Shown here: piece by piece, positions 37,366 to 45,903 of the stretch
Position numbering within the stretch: position 1 is the first letter of the stretch
How the letters are laid out: every line of letters starts with the position of its first letter
NCBI GenBank assembly: GCA_910576555.1
Contig: CAJTIY010000001.1
Location: 793,247 to 857,246, forward strand
Length of the DNA: 64,000 nucleotides
Reading direction: 5' to 3'
DNA from: an uncultured Alistipes sp.
Lineage (GTDB): Bacteria; Bacteroidota; Bacteroidia; Bacteroidales; Rikenellaceae
Program-made: the position numbers and the translations under genes
Notes under the pieces: generated by a model
Seen by the model: the letters and a program-made list of their open reading frames with translations, nothing else
The model's database searches: none
Told to the model about the DNA's origin: nothing

Positions 37366-38241
37366 ATGAAAAAAATCATTCTGACCCTCTTGACCCTTCT
37401 GGCCGTCGCCGTAGCCGCCGGATGCCTCTACGGCACCGCACGCACGCTCGTCGACCGAACCGGCCGCCGCACGCTCAAGGGCAGCGGCCACCTCACGACC
37501 CGGACCTTCGATGCGCCGCGGTTCGACGGCGTCTACGCCTCCAGTACGGCCGACGTCACGATCGTCAAGGGCTCGGGGCCGATCACGGTCGAAGCCGATG
37601 ACAATGTAATGGAATACGTCGCGATCCGGGTCGAGGAGGGACGCCTGCGCATCAAGCTCGACACCGACCAACGTTACAACAGCCTCAACAACGTCACGTT
37701 CCGCGTGACCGTACCCACCGACGGCCGCCTCGCCGAGCTGAAGGCTTCGGGCGCCGCGAAGATCGTCGCCGAGCCGGTGCTCACGGCCGACGAGATCGAA
37801 TTCGACGCCTCGGGCGCTGCGAAGCTCGTGGCGATGGTCGCCTGCGAAACGTGCGAAATCGATATTTCGGGAACTTCCAAAGCCGAAATCGGGGGCCGTA
37901 TCGGCACGTGTGCGGCCGAGGCTTCGGGCGCTTCGAAGCTGAAACTGGTGGCCCGGACCGCAACGTGCGATCTCGACGCCTCGGGCGCCTCGAAGATCGA
38001 GGCCATAGGCGCTGCCGAGAGATGCGAACTCTCGGCGAGCGGCGCCGCGAAGATCGACGCCTCCGAATTCGTCGTCGTCGACTGCCAAGCGAGCGCCTCG
38101 GGATCGGGCAAGGTGTCGGCCGACTGCACGCGACGCCTCTCGGCCCGCGCTACAGGAGCCGGCAAGGTGGTCTACCAGAGCCGCGAGAACCTCCATGTAA
38201 CGGCCTCCAAATCGGGCGCCGGCTCCGTATCCGAACGTTGA
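37366..38241 (+). CDS. GIN (DUF2807) domain lipoprotein-like protein
   Basis: A 291-residue exported protein with a hydrophobic N-terminus ending AAGCLYG (possible lipobox). The rest is a right-handed beta-helix-like DUF2807/GIN head domain, with the recurring phrase ASGAAK or ASGASK every 20-odd residues (about seven copies). Paired PadR-PspC-GIN genes are typical of Bacteroidetes. The adhesin label used for this family is speculative. The DNA repeats are the result of the protein repeats. Confidence 0.86.
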   Translation: MKKIILTLLTLLAVAVAAGCLYGTARTLVDRTGRRTLKGSGHLTTRTFDAPRFDGVYASSTADVTIVKGSGPITVEADDNVMEYVAIRVEEGRLRIKLDTDQRYNSLNNVTFRVTVPTDGRLAELKASGAAKIVAEPVLTADEIEFDASGAAKLVAMVACETCEIDISGTSKAEIGGRIGTCAAEASGASKLKLVARTATCDLDASGASKIEAIGAAERCELSASGAAKIDASEFVVVDCQASASGSGKVSADCTRRLSARATGAGKVVYQSRENLHVTASKSGAGSVSER

Positions 38242-38260
38242 ACCGACCGATCGTACGACC

Positions 38261-39520
38261 ATGAACGAAATCAAGAAATGCAGCATATCGGGCATCGCCT
38301 TCACGCTGGACGCCGATGCCTACGAGGTGCTCCGCACCTACCTCGACAGCCTCGAGAAGACCTATGAGAAAAATCCCGACGGCGCGGAGATCATCGCCGA
38401 CATCGAGGCCCGCATCGCCGAGCTGATCCTTTCGACGCAGAACAACGCCCGGGTCGTCGAACGGCCGCTGATCGAGAACATCGTCAAGCAGCTGGGATCG
38501 GCCGCCGACATCACGGGCGAAGATCCCGACAGCGACCTCCACTACGCCGAGCCCCGCATCCCGCGCCGCCTCTACCGCGACACGGAGAACGCCAAGCTGG
38601 GCGGCGTCTGCTCCGGCATCGGACGCTACTTCGACGTCGATCCCGTATGGATCCGCCTCGTGCTGTTCCTCCCGCTGCTGCTCTCCTGCTTCGGATGGCT
38701 TCCGCTGCTGCACTGGACCGGCCCGATGATGGGCAACCTGTTCGGCATCTTCGTCATCTGCTACTTCATCATGTGGTTCGCCGTGCCGGCCGCACGCACA
38801 GCCCGCCAGAAGCTCGAAATGCAGGGCGAGCGGATCACCGAACAGTCGATCCGCGAGACGACCGCGGCCTCCTACGCCGCTGCAGGCGACCCCGACAGCC
38901 GGGCGCGGCCGATCGTGGCGGAGGCCGTCTCGGTATTCGGCAAGGTGGTGCTCATCCTCCTGAAGCTCATGGCCGGTCTGATCGTCTTCGGCCTCATCAT
39001 GGGCGCCTGCGCACTGATCATCGGCCTGTTCGCCGTGGTGATCGGCGGCGGCGAGATCCTCATGTGCGACTGTTTCGACGACCACTCGCTGTGGCTCCCC
39101 GTGCTGGGCATCGTCGTGGTGCTGATCCCGACCATCCTGCTGATCTACGTGCTGATGTGCCTGATCGCGTCGCGCAAACCGGGCGGACGGACCGTGCTGG
39201 CCATCTTCCTGCTGTGGCTCGCGAGCATCGTCGCCCTCTCGGTCACCGCTATCCGGGGCAACGTCGGCGACCGGTTACGCCGATCGCACGACACCACCGA
39301 ACGGCTGCTCAACACGCCCGTGGTGATCGACAGCGACACCACGACGCTCGAAGAGCTGCTGCACGATTTCGACGAAGATACGAGCATCGTCGACACCGAC
39401 GGCGAAAGCCTCCACATCAGCGTACCCTCGCGGTCGATCGACATCACGATCGACAAGAAGGCGGGACGTCTTAACGTGACAACCGACGAAGTCGAAGCGG
39501 CGATCGCCGCCGCACAGTGA
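38261..39520 (+). CDS. Large PspC domain membrane protein
   Basis: A 419-residue protein. The N-terminal soluble region (KKCSISGIAFTLDADAYEVLRTYLDSLEK) resembles that of the first PspC gene in this operon. A PspC domain follows (RLYRDTENAKLGGVCSGIGRYFDVDPVWIRLVLFLPLL), then four more hydrophobic helices and a C-terminal soluble tail predicted outside the membrane (SLHISVPSRSIDITIDKKAGRLNV). It is the last gene of the PspC/PadR/GIN operon and is followed by a strong terminator. Confidence 0.86.
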   Translation: MNEIKKCSISGIAFTLDADAYEVLRTYLDSLEKTYEKNPDGAEIIADIEARIAELILSTQNNARVVERPLIENIVKQLGSAADITGEDPDSDLHYAEPRIPRRLYRDTENAKLGGVCSGIGRYFDVDPVWIRLVLFLPLLLSCFGWLPLLHWTGPMMGNLFGIFVICYFIMWFAVPAARTARQKLEMQGERITEQSIRETTAASYAAAGDPDSRARPIVAEAVSVFGKVVLILLKLMAGLIVFGLIMGACALIIGLFAVVIGGGEILMCDCFDDHSLWLPVLGIVVVLIPTILLIYVLMCLIASRKPGGRTVLAIFLLWLASIVALSVTAIRGNVGDRLRRSHDTTERLLNTPVVIDSDTTTLEELLHDFDEDTSIVDTDGESLHISVPSRSIDITIDKKAGRLNVTTDEVEAAIAAAQ

Positions 39521-39545
39521 CGGCGCTCCGGATCCACGCTCTCCG

Positions 39546-39575
39546 AGCGGACGCAACGTATTGCGTCCGCTTTTT
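39546..39575 (+). terminator. Intrinsic terminator of the PspC operon
   Basis: An 11-bp perfect stem (AGCGGACGCAA at 39546-39556, TTGCGTCCGCT at 39561-39571, CGTA loop) is followed by TTTTC. Confidence 0.88.
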
Positions 39576-39682
39576 CGCTTCCGACCCTACCGCGTCGACC
39601 CTCCGAGCGCCTTCACCGACCGAACGAACAGCGCCTGCGACGAATTCCGGGCGCAGAATTTCCGATTCTTGCACGAAATTCG

Positions 39683-39690
39683 TACCTTTG
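39683..39690 (+). promoter_or_regulatory. Promoter -7 box of pfkA
   Basis: TACCTTTG matches the consensus, 28 bases before the pfkA ATG. No -33 element at ideal spacing was seen. Confidence 0.55.
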
Positions 39691-39717
39691 GACGATTTTG
39701 TTAAAATTCCGAACAGC

Positions 39718-40698
39718 ATGACAGAAATCAAGTGCATCGGCATTCTCACCTCGGGCGGCGACGCTCCGGGCATGAATGCGGCCATCCGCGCCGTGACGCG
39801 CAGCGCGATCTACAACGGATTCGCCGTCAAGGGCATCATGCGCGGCTACAAAGGTCTGGTATATAACGAAATAGTCGACTTCCGCTCGCAGAGTGTCAGC
39901 AACATCATCCAGCTGGGCGGCACGATTCTCAAGACGGCGCGCTGCAAGGAGTTCCAGACTCCCGAAGGCCGCAAGCAGGCCTACGACAACATGACGGCCG
40001 CAGGCATCGACGCACTGGTGGTGATCGGCGGCGACGGCTCGCTCACGGGCGCGGGGATCTTCGCCAAAGAGTTCAACGTGCCCATCGTGGGGCTCCCCGG
40101 CACGATCGACAACGATCTGGGCGGCACCGACTCGACGATCGGATACGACACGGCGCTCAACACGATCATGGAGGCGGTCGATAAACTCCGCGACACGGCA
40201 TCGAGCCACGAGCGGCTCTTCTTCGTCGAGGTGATGGGCCGCACGGCGGGCTATCTGGCCCTCAACAGCGCACTGGCCACCGGCTCGGAGGCGGCGATCA
40301 TCCCCGAGATGGAGACCGAGGTCGACCAGCTGGCCGAGCTGATCAACCACGGCTTCCGCAAGAGCAAGAACTCGGCGATCGTGATCGTGGCCGAGAACCC
40401 CAAGACAGGGGGTGCCACGGCGCTGGCCGAGCGCGTGAAGAAGGAGTTCCCGCAGTACGACGCCCGCGTGACGATTCTGGGCCACATCCAGCGCGGCGGC
40501 TCGCCGACGGCCGTCGACCGCATCCTCGCCTCGCGCATGGGCGAAGCGGCCATCGAAGCGCTGCTCGACGGTCAGCGCAACGTGATGATCGGCACCGACA
40601 ACGGCCGCATCGTCTACGTACCCTTCGCCAAAGCCGTGAAGCACGACAAGGGCATCGACCGCAACATGCTGGAACTGGTCAAGATCCTCTCCATTTAA
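39718..40698 (+). CDS. pfkA: ATP-dependent 6-phosphofructokinase
   Basis: A 326-residue group A phosphofructokinase that commits fructose-6-phosphate to glycolysis. Key residues include GILTSGGDAPGMNAAIR (ATP site), VVIGGDGSLTGA with the Gly-Asp ATP-type residues, LPGTIDNDLGGTD (catalytic base), EVMGRTAGYLAL and the regulatory R residues in LGHIQRGGSPTAVDR. The start at MTEIKCIGIL is the family start; the longer frame in front is spurious. Confidence 0.96.
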   Translation: MTEIKCIGILTSGGDAPGMNAAIRAVTRSAIYNGFAVKGIMRGYKGLVYNEIVDFRSQSVSNIIQLGGTILKTARCKEFQTPEGRKQAYDNMTAAGIDALVVIGGDGSLTGAGIFAKEFNVPIVGLPGTIDNDLGGTDSTIGYDTALNTIMEAVDKLRDTASSHERLFFVEVMGRTAGYLALNSALATGSEAAIIPEMETEVDQLAELINHGFRKSKNSAIVIVAENPKTGGATALAERVKKEFPQYDARVTILGHIQRGGSPTAVDRILASRMGEAAIEALLDGQRNVMIGTDNGRIVYVPFAKAVKHDKGIDRNMLELVKILSI

Positions 40699-40706
40699 GC
40701 GAATCC

Positions 40707-40740
40707 GCCCGCTTCGCGTCCGAAAACGCGCGGAGCGGGC
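40707..40740 (+). terminator. GC-rich hairpin between pfkA and the PfkB-family gene
   Basis: GCCCGCT at 40707-40713 and AGCGGGC at 40734-40740, extended by CGCG/CGCG, form a strong stem, without a downstream T run. Confidence 0.5.
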
Positions 40741-40770
40741 TTAGAAGAACAAACACCCCGACTCGAACGA

Positions 40771-41772
40771 ATGAAACGCGTAATAGGCATCGGCAATGCC
40801 CTGACGGACATGCTCGTCAACCTCAAGACCGACTCCGTGCTGGGACGGTTCGGACTTCCCAAAGGCTCGATGAGCCTCGTGGACTCGAAACTCCAGACCG
40901 AAATCTCGAAAACCGTGGCGGGCCTCCCCTACTCGCTCTCGCTGGGCGGCTCGGCGGGCAACACGATCCGCGCAATGGCGCAGCTGGGCTGCAGCGTGGG
41001 CTTCATCGGCAAGGTGGGCCCCGACACCACGGGCGACTTCTTCGAGCAGGCGCTCGACAATCTGGGCATCGAGCCGGTCATCTTCCGCGGGAAGGAGCGC
41101 TCCGGCAAGTGCGTGTCGCTGGTCTCGGCCGACGGCGAGCGGACGATGGTCACCCACCTCGGCGCAGCGCTCGAACTCGCGGCCGAAGAGATCCGGCCGG
41201 ACCTTTTCACCGGTTACGACTGTCTCTACGTCGAAGGTTACCTCGTACAGAATCACGAACTGATCGAGCAGGCCGTACGCACGGCGAAGGGCTGCGGGCT
41301 TCAGGTGGCGCTCGATCTGGCGAGTTTCAACATCGTGGAGGAAAACCTCGAATTCCTGCGCGGACTCGTGCGCGACTACGTCGACATCGTCTTCGCCAAC
41401 GAGGACGAAGCGAAGGCCTTCACGGGCGAGGAGGAGCCGCTCAACGCCCTGCAGAACATCTCGCAGCTGGTCTCGCTGGCCATCGTGAAGATCGGCATCA
41501 AGGGCGCGCTCATCAAGCGGGGCGAAGAGGTGGTGCACGTAGGCATCATGGCCGCGGCAAAACGCGTCGACACCACGGGGGCCGGCGATTTCTACGCCGC
41601 GGGATTCCTCTCGGGACTCTGCGACGGACTGTCGCTCCGCCAGTGCGGCACGATCGGCGCCATCACGGCCGGCAAGGTGATCGAAGTGGTGGGCACCACC
41701 TTCGGCGAGGAGGCGTGGAACGACATCCACCGCCTCGTCAGCAAGGTCAAGAACGAGAAGTACCTGTTCTGA
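40771..41772 (+). CDS. PfkB-family sugar/nucleoside kinase (adenosine kinase-like)
   Basis: A 333-residue ribokinase-family enzyme. It has the N-terminal substrate motif SLSLGGSAGNTIRAMAQLG, the ATP/anion-hole signature DTTGAGDFYAAGFLSGL with catalytic Asp, and the NEDEAKAFTGEE segment shared with adenosine-kinase-like PfkB proteins of Bacteroidetes. The substrate could be adenosine or another nucleoside or sugar. It follows pfkA on the same strand after a GC-rich hairpin and is followed by a terminator. Confidence 0.88.
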   Translation: MKRVIGIGNALTDMLVNLKTDSVLGRFGLPKGSMSLVDSKLQTEISKTVAGLPYSLSLGGSAGNTIRAMAQLGCSVGFIGKVGPDTTGDFFEQALDNLGIEPVIFRGKERSGKCVSLVSADGERTMVTHLGAALELAAEEIRPDLFTGYDCLYVEGYLVQNHELIEQAVRTAKGCGLQVALDLASFNIVEENLEFLRGLVRDYVDIVFANEDEAKAFTGEEEPLNALQNISQLVSLAIVKIGIKGALIKRGEEVVHVGIMAAAKRVDTTGAGDFYAAGFLSGLCDGLSLRQCGTIGAITAGKVIEVVGTTFGEEAWNDIHRLVSKVKNEKYLF

Positions 41773-41789
41773 CGACTGGGACGAAACGG

Positions 41790-41825
41790 GCAGCGGGCGG
41801 ACCGATCGGTTCGCCCGCTGCTCGT
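41790..41825 (+). terminator. Terminator after the PfkB-family gene
   Basis: A strong stem, GCAGCGGGCG at 41790-41799 with CGCCCGCTGC at 41812-41821 and an inner ACCG/CGGT, is followed by TCGTTT. It can also serve the convergent glycosyltransferase. Confidence 0.75.
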
Positions 41826-41848
41826 TTATCCGCCCGCCGCCTGTGCGA

Positions 41849-42742
41849 TCACTCCTCCCGGGAGAACACCCCCCGCCCGATTTCGCGGCGCATGCGGAGC
41901 AGCTGCCGCCCCTGCGCGGGGCGCATCGTAAAGAGCAGCGCGAAGGTGACGAGCCACTTGCACGCCTCGCGCAGACGGAGGCTCCGGCGCCCCTTTTCGC
42001 CGGCCTGCAGCCGCTGGCTCACCCCGATGTTGTAGCAAAGGCGCCGGAAATAGGCATCGGCGAGCTTTTCGGGCGGGATGATGTGGTGCATCACCGCACC
42101 GGGGACATACCAGATCCGCTCGCCGCCGCGCCGCAGGCGGTCGAAGAAGTCGGTCTCCTCGCCGCCGATCAGCCGTTTGCCCGTACGGCCCAACGCGGGA
42201 TCGAACGCACCGAAGCGGTCGACGACCGAACGGCGGAAGGCCATGTTGCCGCCCCCGGGAATCCGGTCTGCGGGGAACGGCCGCACCTCGCGACCGAAAT
42301 CCATCGGGTTGGCGATCGGCCGCTCGGTCCAGCGCGACATCCACACGGGACGCCCGGAGGGGTATTCGGCCACGATCGGCCCGCCGGCGACCGAAGCGTC
42401 GGGCCGGGCGTCGAAGAAGGCGATATAGGAGCCGATGAAGCCGGGGACGATCCGCTCGTCGTCGTCGATGATGGCAATTAGCTCCCCGCAGCTCTCGGCG
42501 ATGCCCCGGTTGCGGGCGTGCGACAGCCCCTGCCGCGGTTCGAAGACGCGACGCAGACGGAAGCCGGGATGGGCCGCAGCGAAGGCTGCGAACCGCGCAG
42601 CGGTATCGTCCTGCGAATTGTTGTCGACCACGACGCACTCCCACGTCGCGGGATCGGCCTCCTGCGCTACGACCGAACGCAGCGTATCGACCAGCTGCGC
42701 GGCCCGGTTATAGGTGGCGATTATGAGCGAAAGACGAATCAT
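41849..42742 (-). CDS. Family 2 glycosyltransferase
   Basis: A 297-residue GT-A enzyme with LSLIIATYNRAAQLVDTLRSVVAQ, VVVDNNSQDDTA, the ARNRGI acceptor segment, and DDD metal-binding acidic residues in AIIDDDERIVPGF. C-terminal motif RLIGGEETDFFDRLRR fits ED-type catalytic residues. Sugar and acceptor are unknown. The start at MIRLSLII follows the family; a 97-residue upstream extension in frame is not supported. It is a single-gene unit between two convergent/divergent genes. Confidence 0.88.
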   Translation of the reverse strand: MIRLSLIIATYNRAAQLVDTLRSVVAQEADPATWECVVVDNNSQDDTAARFAAFAAAHPGFRLRRVFEPRQGLSHARNRGIAESCGELIAIIDDDERIVPGFIGSYIAFFDARPDASVAGGPIVAEYPSGRPVWMSRWTERPIANPMDFGREVRPFPADRIPGGGNMAFRRSVVDRFGAFDPALGRTGKRLIGGEETDFFDRLRRGGERIWYVPGAVMHHIIPPEKLADAYFRRLCYNIGVSQRLQAGEKGRRSLRLREACKWLVTFALLFTMRPAQGRQLLRMRREIGRGVFSREE

Positions 42743-42959
42743 CGGACGAAGATAACAAAATCTCCGCAAAGCCGCACTATCTTCCGCTCGAATAAGCTCC
42801 CCGCCCCGAAATGCAGGAACCAAATCGGGCATTTTCCGCAGGCAGGACTCCGTGCGGCACCGAAGGGGCGGTCCCGCCGCAAACCCGCCGCACCCGACAT
42901 ACCGAAAGAGAGGCTTCCGCCCAAGACAGGCGGCGCCTCGGCAAATCCGCAAACTCCGT

Positions 42960-42990
42960 TTGCTTTTGCGCTCGGCTTGCACTATCTTTG
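42960..42990 (+). promoter_or_regulatory. Promoter of dsbD
   Basis: TTG at 42960-42962 is 20 bases before TATCTTTG at 42983-42990. The stretch also resembles the dispersed promoter repeat seen near 57550-57668. Confidence 0.7.
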
Positions 42991-43035
42991 TCCCACGGAC
43001 GCCTACGATCCGAACGAACAAACCGTCACGCACCT

Positions 43036-45069
43036 ATGTATAAATTTCTTCGCATCCTGTTGCTGCCGCTCGCAGTCGCAGCGGCCGCAACGAGCGTACG
43101 GGCGCAGGACGTCGCATGGAAAAGCGACGTGGAGGCACTCGGCGACGAGATGTACCGCATCGTACTCGAAGCCTCGATTCCCGCACCCTACCACATGTAC
43201 GACATGGGACCCTACGAAGAGGGACCCAACGCCACGACCATCCGCTTCACGCCCGGCGAAGGCGCCGTGCTGGAGGGCAGCGTCGAACAACTCGATACCC
43301 CCGAACGCCACTACGACGCGACGTCCGACATGCAGATTGGCACCTTCTCGGGCAAAGCCCGTTTCGCCCAGCGCGTGCGGCTCACGGCCCCCGAAGCGAG
43401 CGTCGCGGCCGACGTCGAATGGATGATCTGCGACGACTCGAGCTGCATGCCGCCCGACGATACACAGCTGACGATCCGCATTCCGGCCCCGGATGCCGCA
43501 GCGTCGGCGAGCGACACGGCAGCACGATCGGCAACCGACGCCGAAACGCCCGCCGCCGTAGCGCCCGCAACGGACTCCGCCGCCAGCGGTTCGTTCTGGG
43601 CTCTGCTCATCGAGGCGATTCTCTGGGGCTTCGCCGCGCTGCTCACTCCCTGCGTCTTCCCGATGGTCCCGATGACGGTCTCCTACTTTCTCAAGGGCGA
43701 GGGCGGCGCGACGAAGGGACGGCTCCGCGCGATGCTCTACGGCCTCTTCATCGTGGCCCTCTACACGCTGCCGATCGCCGCGATCATCCTCATCACGCGC
43801 GTGGTGGGCGGCGACGCCGTTACGGCCGACATCTTCAACTGGCTCGCCACGCACTGGCTGCCCAACGTCGTCTTCTTCCTCGTATTCATGCTCTTCGCCG
43901 CGTCGTTCTTCGGCGCCTTCGAAATCTCGATGCCCTCGTGGCTGGTGAACAAGAGCGATGCGAAGGCCGACACGAAGGGCCTCGGCGGCATCTTCTTCCT
44001 CGCGCTGACCCTCGTGCTGGTGTCGTTCTCCTGCACGGGACCCATCGTCGGCTCGGTGCTCATCAAGTCGACGGCCGGCGAGTTCTGGACGCCGATTCTC
44101 ACCATGCTCGCCTTCTCGGTGGCCTTCGCGCTGCCCTTCACGCTCTTCGCGCTCTTCCCGTCGGTGCTGAAGAAGCTCCCCAAGAGCGGCGGCTGGCTCA
44201 ACTCGGTGAAGGTCGTCATCGGCTTCGTCGAGGTGGCGCTGGGTTTCAAATTCCTCTCGGTCGCCGACCAGACCTACCACTGGGGGCTGCTCGACCGCGA
44301 AATATACCTCGCGATCTGGATCGCGGTATTCACCCTCTTGGGACTCTATCTGCTCGGCAAGATCCGCTTCGCGCACGACAGCGACCTGCCCCACATCGGC
44401 GTGGGACGACTGGCCCTCGCGATCGTCGTCTTCAGCTTCGTGGTCTACATGCTTCCGGGCATGTGGGGCGCACCCCTGAAGGGACTCTCGGGCTACCTCC
44501 CGCCGCTGGCGACGCAGGATTTCGTCCTCGGCAGCGGCTCTTCGGCCCCGGCCGCGATGCCCGAAGGAGGCACCTCGGGGCTGCGCACCGCCGAGGGCCG
44601 CACCCCGAAATACGCCGACTTCCTCCACCTGCCCCACGGTCTCGAAGGATTCTTCGACCTGCAGGAGGCCGAAGCCTACGCCGCGCAGGTCGGCAAGCCT
44701 CTGTTCATCGACTTCACGGGCCACGGCTGCGTCAACTGCCGCGAGATGGAGGCCCGCGTATGGTCCGACCCCGAAGTGCTGGAGCTTCTCCGCGACGACT
44801 ACGTGATCGTGGCGCTCTACTCCGACGACAAGAAGGTGCTTCCCGAGAGCGACTGGGTGACTACCGAATCGGGCAAGGTGCTCAAAAGCCTCGGCAAGAT
44901 CAACTCCTATTACGCCCGCAAAACCTACGGCGTGAACGCGCAGCCCTGCTACATCCTGCAGGGCCGCGACGGGCAAGTCCTCGTACCGCCGCGCGGCTAC
45001 GATCTAGACGTCGCAGCCTTCGCCGCATTCCTGCGCAGCGGCCTCGAAGCCTACCGCTCGGCACGCTGA
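43036..45069 (+). CDS. dsbD: Thiol:disulfide interchange protein DsbD
   Basis: A 677-residue protein that carries reducing power from cytoplasmic thioredoxin across the inner membrane. Order: signal peptide (ending SVRAQD), N-terminal DsbD-alpha domain with WMICDDSSCMPPDD, a Ser/Ala/Thr linker, the eight-helix transmembrane domain with active cysteines in LLTPCVFPMVP and SFSCTGPIVG, and a C-terminal thioredoxin domain with GCVNCREME. The start used excludes an in-frame 75-residue extension without signal peptide. It has its own promoter and a terminator after the stop. Confidence 0.95.
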   Translation: MYKFLRILLLPLAVAAAATSVRAQDVAWKSDVEALGDEMYRIVLEASIPAPYHMYDMGPYEEGPNATTIRFTPGEGAVLEGSVEQLDTPERHYDATSDMQIGTFSGKARFAQRVRLTAPEASVAADVEWMICDDSSCMPPDDTQLTIRIPAPDAAASASDTAARSATDAETPAAVAPATDSAASGSFWALLIEAILWGFAALLTPCVFPMVPMTVSYFLKGEGGATKGRLRAMLYGLFIVALYTLPIAAIILITRVVGGDAVTADIFNWLATHWLPNVVFFLVFMLFAASFFGAFEISMPSWLVNKSDAKADTKGLGGIFFLALTLVLVSFSCTGPIVGSVLIKSTAGEFWTPILTMLAFSVAFALPFTLFALFPSVLKKLPKSGGWLNSVKVVIGFVEVALGFKFLSVADQTYHWGLLDREIYLAIWIAVFTLLGLYLLGKIRFAHDSDLPHIGVGRLALAIVVFSFVVYMLPGMWGAPLKGLSGYLPPLATQDFVLGSGSSAPAAMPEGGTSGLRTAEGRTPKYADFLHLPHGLEGFFDLQEAEAYAAQVGKPLFIDFTGHGCVNCREMEARVWSDPEVLELLRDDYVIVALYSDDKKVLPESDWVTTESGKVLKSLGKINSYYARKTYGVNAQPCYILQGRDGQVLVPPRGYDLDVAAFAAFLRSGLEAYRSAR

Positions 45070-45087
45070 CGCATCCGACCGACAACG

Positions 45088-45122
45088 AACAACCCCCGGC
45101 CCAAAGAGGTCGGGGGTTGTTT
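45088..45122 (+). terminator. Terminator of dsbD
   Basis: An 11-bp stem (AACAACCCCCG at 45088-45098 with CGGGGGTTGTT at 45111-45121), shared by the convergent small basic gene. Confidence 0.82.
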
Positions 45123-45148
45123 CGCGAAAGGCGCGACGGCGCGCTTCG

Positions 45149-45547
45149 CTACTTCTTCGACTTCGAGGCCTCGGCGGGATGCTTGGCCGAAGCGGTCGTC
45201 GTCTTCGCCGTGCTCTTGGCAGCGGTGGTGCGGCCCGTAGCCGTCGTCTTGTGCGTCGTGCTGCGCGAAGCGGTCGACTTGGCAGCCGAGGCTTTGGTCT
45301 CGGAGGTCTTCGCCGAGTGACCTACGGCGTAGTCGGCCGAGCGCTTCGGAGCGTAGGTCTCCTTCGTCTCGTTCATCTTCTGGCCGTACTTGCCCTCCTC
45401 GGGACGGCGGTCGTTGCACTCCGGCTTGTTCTGACCCTTGTGCTCGTTGTTGCGCTGATCCTTGTACTGATCGTTGCGCTGCTGGTCGTTACGCACGGTA
45501 TTCTGGCCGTAAGGCATACCGTTCGAAGTGTTTTTTTGCTCTTTCAT
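45149..45547 (-). CDS. Small Lys/Ala/Thr-rich basic protein (histone-tail-like)
   Basis: A 132-residue low-complexity hydrophilic protein with no Cys or Trp. The N-terminal half is Asn/Gln/Glu-rich (RNDQQRNDQYKDQRNNEHKGQNK). The C-terminal half is Ala/Thr/Ser/Lys-rich with repeated AAKSTA/TTAAKSTAKTTT units, resembling the tails of bacterial H1-like (Hc1) and AlgP proteins. A role in DNA binding or compaction is inferred only from composition; a stress or desiccation protein is another possibility. The start after the GTTATG follows the only ATG that is not in a shadow extension. Confidence 0.7.
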   Translation of the reverse strand: MKEQKNTSNGMPYGQNTVRNDQQRNDQYKDQRNNEHKGQNKPECNDRRPEEGKYGQKMNETKETYAPKRSADYAVGHSAKTSETKASAAKSTASRSTTHKTTATGRTTAAKSTAKTTTASAKHPAEASKSKK

Positions 45548-45871
45548 AACCACAAAATTTAACGTGTTACACGACGACAATTGCAAATTACGCGCCGAAA
45601 AGACATAGTGTTGCTCCCCGAAACCGCGCCACAGGCCGTTCCGGGGCCTGTTCGGCACGGAAAGACAGCACGATGGAAAAAAACGGAGCGACACACCCTG
45701 CGGTCCCCGCCGCCGCTCGCACGAACCGCCCGCCGCGTCCCGAGCCGGCACCGCCCGCCCCGCACTCCGGCAGCGGCCCGAGCTGTGTCGCAGCGCATGA
45801 CGCACTGCCGTCGTCGGGCCCTTCCGGCGACATACGAAGGGCTTCGACCGCATGAATTCGATTTTTTTTGT
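45548..45871. other. Gap upstream of fabI
   Basis: A GC-rich intergenic stretch with no supported gene; it holds a candidate upstream region of the small basic protein on the minus strand. The frames that cross it are extensions of neighbours. Confidence 0.4.
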
Positions 45872-45879
45872 TACTTTTG
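45872..45879 (+). promoter_or_regulatory. Promoter -7 box of fabI
   Basis: TACTTTTG matches TAnnTTTG and lies 24 bases before fabI. A -33 TTG was not seen at the usual distance. Confidence 0.5.
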
Positions 45880-45903
45880 TCCGAATTTTTAAACCGAAAG
45901 ACA

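Noticed and set aside
37366..38241. Tandem DNA repeat in the GIN-domain gene
   Set aside because: The repetition follows from a repeated protein motif (ASGAAK/ASGASK) in a beta-helix and is not a separate DNA element.
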